Of a DNA stretch of 13,176 nt, positions 1 to 8,324 are shown one piece after another (the first letter of the stretch is position 1; the number at the start of each line of letters is the position of its first letter). A model generated the notes under the pieces. The model searched no databases, had not been told where the DNA came from, and saw nothing but the letters and a program-made list of their open reading frames with translations. The stretch is from NCBI GenBank assembly GCA_033297205.1, contig MU859490.1:1-13176 (forward strand), given 5' to 3'. The position numbers were made by a program, and so were the translations under genes. The DNA is from Pseudoneurospora amorphoporcata (lineage: Eukaryota; Ascomycota; Sordariomycetes; Sordariales; Sordariaceae).

Positions 1-538
1 TGATAGTTTTGTCGTATGAAATATCCTAGTTTATTGTAAAGATTTTAGCGCCTTGGCGGTACCAAGCTAACCATTTAAATGCCGACAGAGGTGTACTTGA
101 ATGCTGACTTCTCCACATGTAGCTCAACCTGTAAGCTGGCACGGACCATCCTACGGCTCGAACAACCACGACGTGTTGGAACCTGAAGACGGGGAAGCCT
201 CAGAAGCTTGAAGCAATGCCATGCGCGCTATCAGTGGGGCAGCCAATGACTGACGTGCGCAAAAAAGACTTTCTTCTTTTCTTTACACTACAAGCAGCGA
301 GGCTCCGGAAACCGCCCCAGCCCATTCTAGTCGTGGAGCTCTCTTCTCCTTTTTTTATGACTGTGACTTGCACCGTCACTTCAGTTCCATCTATCTGATC
401 AACACTTCAGATCCGCCCTCGCAGCTCGACATTCATGATCGCTCACCGACCACCGTCGAGACAGCAGCGACAGCGATTTGGGCCCTGTGCAGCGAATGCG
501 CAAAAGAGCCCACTGTTGGGTGATTGAAGGAAAGAAAA

Positions 539-544
539 TATAAA
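539..544 (+). promoter_or_regulatory. TATA-like box upstream of TSC2
   Basis: TATAAA sits in an A-rich stretch after a GC-balanced segment. It lies about 1.3 kb upstream of the first TSC2 ATG. It is a plausible core promoter element only if the gene has a long or spliced leader. Single hexamers of this kind occur by chance, so the call is weak. Confidence 0.25.
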
Positions 545-1035
545 AAAAGACGCAATTCTGTCCGTCCTGACACCCAACATCAGGCTGGTACCCATTAACT
601 TGCCTCCTCTTACTACCTACCTATCAAGAGTTACTATCAACCAAAGGGGAAGCTAGAGGCTGAAAAAAGGCGGGACTCGACACACTTGGGTCACCAAAAC
701 ATTGTGCATGTGTTGGTTGGGCTTCAAGTGTCCTCCATATCACCTCCCCGTTAGCCAGCTACAACTGCACCATCATCAAGCATCCGGCTCCAAGGTCATC
801 ATCGTCCGTACGGCGTACCATTCGAACTGTTGAACTGCAGCCACGAGAAGCTTCGACCAACCGCGACCGCCCAACCGACTCGTCAGAACTGTCCGATCGT
901 CCGAACCCCCTACCAACTACAGTCAACAAAGTCAACCTTGAACACGGTACTGGCCTGACTCGATTGACCAAGTTTGCCCATCGTCAACAAGCGCTCACGT
1001 CTCCCACCACTCGCACCCCCCGGCCTCCAATCTGC

Positions 1036-1052
1036 CTAGCTAGCTAGCTAGC
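1036..1052. repeat. (CTAG)4 microsatellite
   Basis: Four tandem CTAG units plus one C, self-complementary, lie in the TSC2 upstream region. Sixteen bases downstream is a second short tandem repeat, of unit CCTGC, at 1068-1083. Both look like ordinary slippage products. Confidence 0.8.
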
Positions 1053-1267
1053 CGTTGAGGTACCCGGCCTGCCCTGCCCTGCCGTCTCGTCCCATCCTGC
1101 GATTGACACCACTTTATGCAGGTAAGTAGCAGTCGACACTTGGTACGGAAACTCTCATGGCACTCCCGTCATGTTTCCATCCGACTCCTTCCCCCGTCAC
1201 CTTCATACCACCTTGGGCAACCACTCCCGCCAAAGAAAAGTCACCTCACGCAACACAAGACCGGGGT

Positions 1268-1431
1268 CGTCTTTTCTTTCAAGATTCCCTTCTCTTGATC
1301 CTCTCCCTTCTATCTCACTTGGACAATCCTATGCTACCTACCTACCTTATCTCTACTCCTCATCACCACCTGTCTCTTTCCCCCTCCCCATCATCCCACT
1401 TCTTCCCCCTTTCTTGCTTCTTGTTGGGGAT
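1268..1431 (+). promoter_or_regulatory. Pyrimidine-rich (CT) block upstream of TSC2
   Basis: This stretch is strongly C/T-rich on the plus strand, with long TC, TTC and CCCC runs and few purines. In filamentous fungi such CT blocks commonly lie just upstream of transcription starts. It may be core promoter for a transcript starting near 1450-1840, or part of a long leader intron. The sequence alone does not decide. Confidence 0.4.
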
Positions 1432-1784
1432 GCCCACCCTCTTCTACCACAGCCGTACCGGTCACCAGGCCAACCTCACCATCACCATCATCACCACACC
1501 CTTTTCCCATGGGGTATCCCATGACTTTCTCTCATCCCGCTCCATCAGTCTTCAGCCTCCACATCAGCGGTACTGCTCCGTACATAATTTCACCCCTTGC
1601 CGCGCACCCAGTCGCTCCCGGACCTGCTTGACCTGCTCGACCTGCATGCGGCTCCTGCAAGTTCCTGCAGGGCTACCGCTCACTAAACCCGCTGCCACTT
1701 GTCCCCCGTTCTTGGCACGTTCTCGCAACAGCTTCTAGATAAGATCTAGTCTGCTTCTCTGGACTGCACCGAATCCCTTGCTGC

Positions 1785-1818
1785 CATCATCATCATCATC
1801 ATCTTCTTCTTCTTCTTC
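1785..1818. repeat. Compound (CAT)6-(CTT)5 microsatellite
   Basis: Six CAT units run directly into five CTT units, ending about 33 bp before the first TSC2 ATG. The tract lies in the leader, or in the polypyrimidine region of a leader intron. Its length is likely to vary between strains. Confidence 0.85.
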
Positions 1819-1851
1819 AACTACCACCTCCATGTCCTACCCATCGCTAAC

Positions 1852-4800
1852 ATGTTGCGCCGATTAGCTTCAGTAAGGCACACCAACGGCCATAGGACCC
1901 CCGACGACCAGGAGCCCATGTCCCCCTCGCCTGGAGATGATGTCTCTCACCCGGAGACCACCAAGAGTGCCTCTGGAGGGCTCGCCAGCGTCTTCAAGGG
2001 GCTGGCTGGTGGAAAGCTAACCAAGTTGCCGCCCCCTCTTCAACCGCCAATGGCCACCATAACGACCGTTGCTTCTCAGCCCTCTCGCAACCGCTCCGAT
2101 GTCTTGCCCGTCACCTCCGTTTTGCGTGGCCTCCCTCAGGAGCACATGGAGCATTTTGCGCGGTTGAAGACGGGGCAGTTGAACGACCGCATCGCAGGAG
2201 CAAACGCTCTTCGCTATGCGATTACCGACTACCCTTTGAATCCCGTAAGCAGAGCCCCAACCTGCTCATGAGATGTCGACGCGGTTACTAATGTCCTGGG
2301 TCAGATCATGGAGGTATGGAATGCAGCAAAGGACCTGATTGATGGTGACAATCCAGAGAACGCTCGGGTTGCTGGATGGAGGCTACTTACCGAGTGCGTC
2401 AAGAACACGTCTGCCACGGATTTCGAACGGAGAGAATACTTCCGGACTCTTGCTGCGCCAACCGCCCACCCCGACGACTTTCATCTACAGCTGGAAGCAC
2501 TAGAACATCTCACCAACAGCGGCCGAAATGTCGCAGGCTTCTACTACGACATATTCCCGCTGTTGACTGTGTGGCTTGCCAACACATTCGATGCTGCCAG
2601 GCTTGCCAGGAGGGCCACCAAATCGACCAAGGGAAAGAATCTAGCGACGCTCGAGGACCAAAGTTTTGCGCGCTTATTTTCGCTCATTAGGGATGTCATC
2701 AAGTTCAACTTCAAATATGCCTCGGATGCTGTCGTTGGCCGGTTGATGGATAACCTGCTAGAAATATGTAACAGAACAAGTCAACAGGATGATCTGGCAG
2801 CCTGCATCAGCGTCATTGATGCCATGGTCACCTTTGGCTCGATTCCCAACGGAAAACTAAAAGCTTGCATTCAGGTCCTGAGCTCCATCCATTGTTTGGT
2901 TCCCGGCCGGCAAAAGGAGGCTTGGCATACGCTCTCCAATATTTGCAGGTCTCACCACGGTCAATCTACCGTCAGGATTCTGTTGGACGTACTACGAAAC
3001 GCTCCGCCCGCCCCTGACAAAGAAAAGGATAGGGATGTGATTCGGGACATCAGGGGCGCGCTTACGGTCCTGAAGAAGCTCCTTGGAAAATCCGCTGAAA
3101 AGGGCTATCCAGGTGTTCCATTGGCGCTGCTAGTTGACGGACTGGCCAACGTCTGCACGAGCAGTTCCTCCAGGGTTTCAACCGAGATTCTAAGGCTGAT
3201 CAACTCTCTATTCGACGATGGCGACGGAATCATCAATCCTCTAATCGCTGAGGAGCACTGGTCACCACTCTTTTCCGTGGCTGCTCAATGTGCCGCTAAG
3301 AACGTCCCGGCAGCCCTGAAAGATGCTGATCCGTCGGCTCAGCAACCGACCGTCACGAAAGACGAGTCCGAGAGTGGGGATAACATCAACCATCAGCTCA
3401 GAACCTTCATTAATCGCGTCGAAAAGCTGCTGACTGAAGAGAAACCCGACTTCTTCCAGCGGGACGAGTGCATGAGATTTCTTGCCGAGGTGCACCATGT
3501 CCTCCCGGATTCTGCCGCGGCACTTTTGCTTGATCATTTCAAAGAGTTTCGCAGCTGCTATCCATCCGAAGTCGACTGGAAGAAGAACCTTGAGCTTGTC
3601 TTGGAGGGGATCTATCTCGACCGGGGTCGTTCAGCACCTACTCGCATACAGGCTCTCGCCATGGTCATCGAGATATATGATTTCCTCTGCCTTGTACGGG
3701 ATCTTGTAGAGGAGGAGAGTATCTTCGATCTCGTCAAGCGACTACTATCCGGCATGTCCGTGGAGACCGATGCGGTTGTCCTACAGGAAACCGTTACGTT
3801 TATGGTGAGAGTCGCCGAGACAGCCGGAGCAGAACAGTTCGACTTCATCTTGGACACTTTCAAAAATATAGTCTGCAAAGAGGTGGATGAGCCAAACCCC
3901 TCGACATCAGTGCAAAAGCCTAGCGGTGCACAGCCGATCTCTGACCAGCCTATCGCGGTTGGTGGTCAATCTTTACCCAACGTTGTCACGAAAGGTTACG
4001 TCCGGATATTCATGAGATCCATGGATACCGATGCTGCGAAAGCAGTCAAAACGTTCAATATCCTCATTTATATCGCAGGCTTCGCCACCTGTGAAACGGA
4101 TGCTCGCTTAACGGCGATGAAGTTGTTGTTTCGCCTCAGAGCGGATTTTGAGTATCGCGTCTACCTGACTTCTCATGTTAAGAATGAAAGCATTGCTGCT
4201 ACTCTTTACAGAACCGATGCGTCGTTTGCGCGTAAGGCAGCCGAAGACGCAGCTCATCCACCCCGTCTTGCAAGGCTAGATCAATCCGGGTCCCCTCGAC
4301 CACCGATTCGGGGAGCATCATATACGCCGGGACAGACAGTGGAGAAGTCCGGGCCTATCAGACCTTCGCAGCAGCCTAGGCAAATACCATACCAAGGGCA
4401 GCGATTATGGTGCCTGCCTGATCCAGAGGCCTTACCCGAGTCTCCTCGGAGTACTCCAAGCCATCTCCTCTTTTCGTATACCGAAGGCGTAGATGGTGAG
4501 GCATCCACGGAAGCCTCGAATGCGGTTTTGAAGATGAGTTCTTGGTTGAATACCCTACTCAACATCTTCCATCAGGGATCCGACTGGGAGATTTATAGTT
4601 TTATCCTCGCGCATTTACCAGCACAGCTCAGTGATCACCCCATATTTCAGGACGCCATCCCTCAGTTGCAAGAACTCCGAGGACACATCTGCGAGGTAAT
4701 TCGGACCAGCCGTTTCCAAGAGCCACCACTTGTGTCAGGTCTACGACGTCCAGATGTTGCCAATTGCCTGTTCCACTCGCTCACCATGATCGTCAGCTAC

Positions 4801-6888
4801 CATCAGCACTTCCAGAAGCTTGACGAGGATGAAATCGTGAGAGCCTTCTTACATGGTATTGCCGACAAGACGGCAAAGACTTGTATACACGGCTTATCGA
4901 TCTGCTGTTACGAGCTACCCTTATCCGTGAGCAAATCTCTTGACATGATTCTCACAAGGATGTCACAAGTCATCACGCAGCCTTTTGTGGCGATGCATCT
5001 GCTCGAATTTTTGGCATGTCTTAGTCGGTTGCCTGCTCTTTATTCAAACTTCCGAGACGAGGACTACCGCGTCGTCTTTGGCATTTGCTTTCGGTATCTT
5101 CAGTACGTCCGGGACAAGAAGCATCACGCTCGTAGCACGATGCACATGAGCGAGCCTTCTACGCCCAACATCGTTGTATCCGGTAGTCCGGACTTCCTTG
5201 CCCTCCAGGCCATCACGGATGACCTTCCCCAATACGTGTACGCGCTTGCGTATCATGTCATTACCTTCTGGTTCTTGGCAGTCAAGATGCCCGATCGTCT
5301 TGGCCATATCAGCTGGATTGCCAAAAACTTGTTTACCGACGTTGACGGTAGCGCCAGTAATGAGGAGCAAGCACAGATCACTCTTGACTTCATGCAGCGT
5401 GTGGCATTCTCGGATGCAAGCGATTCGGCGCACGATCCTTTGTTCAACAAGGAGAACTTTGGTGAGATTCAGCAAAAGCGATGGATTATTGGAAACAGCA
5501 TCGTCACGGTCAAACAAGCGAAGGAGTCGGGTTGGGCTGAGATCACAAGGCGTTACCCTTCTGGAACATCATCATATGCCGTTCGCGTTGATTTCACACC
5601 GATGATAGCCCAGCGTACTGCTGACGGCTCCGACGATGCAGCCTGGGACGGACGTTTCCAAATGGGTACGACTCTGCTCCCCAGCCACGTCTTCCTGCAG
5701 CTCTTGGCTCCGATGCCACAGATGTCTGATCCAGCAGCACGTCCCGTTCCCTTGCCGGACGAAGAAGCAATCGATCGGGCTATCCGTCTGTTTGACAGAA
5801 ACTCGGCCGTCGATGGACACAAGGTCGGAGTGATCTACATTGGTGAAGGGCAGACGGATGAAGTTGAGATACTTGCCAACACTATCGGCGGACCTGATTA
5901 CCACGAATTCCTCGACGGCCTTGGCGTCTTGACGCGGCTTAAGGGGGCGAACTTCAACACCCAGGGTCTGGACCGGGAATACGGCACTGACGGCGAATAT
6001 ACGTATTGCTGGCGCGACAGAGTGTCGGAGATCATATTCCATGTGATCACGCAGATGCCTACAGACCTGGAACGCGATCCTCGGTGCACAGCCAAAAAGC
6101 GACACATAGGCAACGACTTTGTGAATATCGTGTTCAACGATTCCGGGTTACCGTTCAAGTTCGACACGTTCCCTTCCCAGTTCAACTACGTGTACATCGT
6201 CATCACGCCGACTCCGCGCCACTCATTTGCTTCAGCAAGGCTAAAGGCAAAGCAGCGGGAGGAGGCAGGCAGGAAGGCCGAAACGCCCTTCTATATGGTG
6301 CAGGTCATGAGCCAGCCAGGTTTCCCGGAGATCTCGCCGGCCGCCGAGCCCAAGGTGGTCAGTCTCACGGCCCTTCCAACATTTGTCCGCCTGCTCGCGC
6401 TCAACGCCTCGGTCTTTTCGCAAATCTGGGCCACCAGGGAGGTCGGTGAACACGTCTCATCTTGGCGGAACCGCCTGCGGGAGATCAACAGACTGCGCGA
6501 GCGCTATGGTGGCATAAAGTCAGCTCAGCAGGGACAGCCAAACCCGTCTCCGCCGCCTAACATGCTTGGCGGAGGCGGCGGCGGACTGGGCTCGTCTGTG
6601 GTGACTTCCCCTCTGGCTTCCGGTGGTCCAGGAGGTGGCATAACGCAGCAGTCTGGATTGCTCGGACAGGATATCGGCGCGTCGAGACCGGTAAACGCTG
6701 TGAGGGACAGCTTGACGAGCTTGCGCAGGTCGAGCGTGGCCACGTTTTTTACGAATAACAGCGCGGCGGACCCGACGTCGCACCGGTCTTCAATGCTGTC
6801 GACTACCACGGCTGATACGGAGGTCATGTTTCCGGCTCATGGAGTGGATGCACTTATTGAGAGTGTTGATTTCTCTAAGTGGATATGA
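1852..6888 (+). CDS. TSC2: Tuberin (TSC2) orthologue, Rheb GTPase-activating protein
   Basis: This gene encodes a large tuberin. With Tsc1 it acts as GTPase-activating protein for Rheb and so restrains TORC1 growth signalling; that role comes from the family. Joining 1852-2244 to 2305-6888 gives 1658 residues in one phase-0 frame. Residues about 130-780 are helical, HEAT-like tuberin N-terminal sequence. A Pro/Ser linker spans about 786-857. The central tuberin domain spans about 880-1140, including YSFILAHLPAQL near 894 and LLEFLACLSRLP. The Rap/Rheb-GAP domain spans about 1300-1530 and starts near VGVIYIGEGQTDE. Its catalytic asparagine thumb is intact in KRHIGNDFVNIVFN (Asn1401, codon 6112-6114). 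A SWRNRLREINRLRERY helix follows. The tail (about 1535-1658) is Gly/Ser/Pro-rich, carries a basic RRSSV motif at 1605-1609, and ends in DFSKWI. The ATG at 1852 has A at -3, but Met23 (1918) could be the true start. The length fits fungal tuberins. No truncation is seen. Confidence 0.95.
2245..2304 (+). other. Spliceosomal intron of TSC2 (60 bp)
   Basis: The donor is GTAAGC at 2245, the branch motif TACTAAT is at 2286-2292, and the acceptor is GGTCAG ending at 2304. Read through, the frame meets a stop at 2269-2271. Removed, it joins codon 131 (Pro) to an ATC codon and then the long frame starting with the ATG at 2308, in phase 0. Size and motifs are typical of filamentous ascomycetes. Confidence 0.93.
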
Positions 6889-7090
6889 TTTGGAAGGGCG
6901 CTGGCTCTGCATAAAGGAGCAAAAAAGAACAAAAACACAAGAAGAAGAAGAAGAAGCATAACAGACATATAATGGTTAATATTGATTACAAAAAGAGGGG
7001 AGATGTGCACGGCAGAACACATAAGCGTCGAAAAGCAATTGACATGATAAAAAGAAGAAGGGAAAAAGAGGCTCTAATACAGAATGGATG

Positions 7091-7112
7091 GATTGATTGA
7101 TTGATTGATTGA
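7091..7112. repeat. (GATT)5 microsatellite
   Basis: Five tandem GATT units and a trailing GA lie in the downstream flank of TSC2, inside a purine-rich stretch. This is an ordinary tetranucleotide slippage repeat. Confidence 0.85.
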
Positions 7113-7844
7113 ATGGAGTATTTAGAGAAAGAAGAGGGTGGTAGTCTGTGGTTGTATGGGTGCGAAACAAACAAAAATCTCGGTGTGTGTATCTGTGTTT
7201 AGATCAAAGTAATCTCCAAATGGAGGTAAGAAAAGAAAAAAGCAGGTGAACAAGCACGTCTTAAGGAGGAGCTGAGGTTTCGGCTTGCTGTTATGGCTGA
7301 CAAGCCGTGCATTGGTTTGGTTTCAGAAGGAAAGACAAAAAGTCGGGGAGGAGAGGGAGTGTGCAGAATGCAGAAGAGGATTCAAAATGGAGTGGTTAGT
7401 AGCACTTGCTTGAAATATGAGACAGGAGGCAAGGTTGTTTGGGGATACCTTAGTGATCAGGTGGAGGTTGCCTTTAAGGATAGGCAGCCCACGAGTCAAT
7501 CACCAAAAAGTTGTTGTCTTCTCGGTCTCTGTTCACAGAGAAGTTCTTGCCTGGATTTGGTCAGATGGTTTATGGAAGGTGCGATTGATGTACGATCATT
7601 CGCCGTTTGCTACTTCTGCTTTCTGTCACCCTGGCATGGTGATATCGTACACTGGGAAGGAGCTACCGTCAGGAGACCCCCTCCTGATTTTGGTGTGGCA
7701 GTCACTCCAATCCAATGTCACAACTTTCCCCTCCTCTCTGTTGTCTCTTCGCTTTTCCCTTCTGCCGTGTGTTTTTGATATTCTCCTCGCCTTTCAAAGT
7801 CTCGGTGTCTGGGCTGTAGGTCCAAACTGTGCCCGCACTCTCGC

Positions 7845-7875
7845 CCAGCTTTGCTCTCCAGCTTTGCTCTCCAGC
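7845..7875. repeat. 13-bp tandem repeat, 2.4 copies
   Basis: The unit CCAGCTTTGCTCT occurs twice without change (7845-7857, 7858-7870) and is followed by a partial CCAGC. It lies in the pyrimidine-rich block upstream of the HET pseudogene and looks like a recent local duplication. Confidence 0.85.
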
Positions 7876-8324
7876 CGTCTTCTTCAATTTCCTCCTTTTA
7901 CCCTCTTTGTTTTCCTCCGAAATCTTCGAGATAACCCCCTCATAGCTTACATTGGTTTTGTATCCATCTCCCGCTTCTTCTTGCTGCCTAACCTTTTTTG
8001 TTCGGTTCACGACGACTGTCTGCCGAGGAAGTACGCGTCGGCCACTTACTATTCTCGGGAATTACTGATTTTTCTAGGACGTTTTCACCATTTGATGAGT
8101 GTTTCCCCGCACTTCTTCATGGAGCTGAAACCATTGTGCATATGCATGTTTGTTACGAACTGTTCCATTTTGGAATTTCTTGAGAATGAGCCACTCCCCC
8201 ACCGTTTTCGCACTTTTGTTCACATGCTTCTGGTCTTGAGTCTATCGCAAAGCACCGTATCTAAGCCTTCAGCAGCTCTACTTCCATTAAGCATTCTACT
8301 TCTTTCTCCGCGGTCAAGCCGACA

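Larger units (their letters stand above)
1..1115. other. Upstream intergenic region of the tuberin gene
   Basis: No convincing coding region is visible on either strand. The open frames are all under about 70 codons and resemble no family I know. The stretch probably holds the promoter of the downstream gene. A CCAAT pentamer lies at 243-247 and a TATAAA motif at 539-544. Two short tandem repeats lie near its 3' end. No tRNA or rRNA signature was seen. Confidence 0.6.
1122..1867 (+). other. Possible 5'-leader intron of TSC2
   Basis: The donor side is a perfect CAG|GTAAGT match at 1119-1127. The 3' side has a perfect fungal branch motif GCTAAC at 1846-1851, followed 17 nt later by an AG at 1867 and 23 nt later by TTCAG ending at 1873. 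A polypyrimidine tract lies upstream of the branch site. Splicing would remove a long leader containing many ATGs, including one opening a 193-codon low-complexity frame at 1157-1738. It would also remove the first TSC2 ATG and shift initiation to the ATG at 1918. At about 750 bp the intron would be large for a fungus. The alternative is an unspliced short leader that starts within or after the CT-rich block. Confidence 0.4.
6889..8324. other. Intergenic region between TSC2 and the HET pseudogene
   Basis: I see no supported gene here. The first 500 bases are purine-rich and probably contain the TSC2 3' UTR, with a (GAA)5 tract at 6941-6956. No perfect AATAAA signal is present; ATAAAG near 6911 is the nearest form. 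From about 7690 to 8010 the plus strand becomes pyrimidine-rich, as expected upstream of the next plus-strand gene. A 303-codon open frame at 7417-8328 and a 102-codon frame on the other strand at 7702-8010 follow this skew and show no family motifs. Confidence 0.6.

Noticed and set aside
1478..1499. CAC/CAT run encoding a His tract
   Set aside because: It lies in an unsupported frame of the leader and is simple-sequence DNA. It is not evidence of a tag or a metal-binding protein.
1157..1738. 193-codon open frame in the TSC2 leader
   Set aside because: Its Pro/Ser/His/Leu-rich translation follows the CT-rich composition, and no family motif is visible. It ends before TSC2 and is better seen as leader or intron sequence.
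7702..8010. 102-codon minus-strand frame rich in Lys and Glu
   Set aside because: It is the purine-rich complement of the same skewed block, with no motifs and no supporting context.
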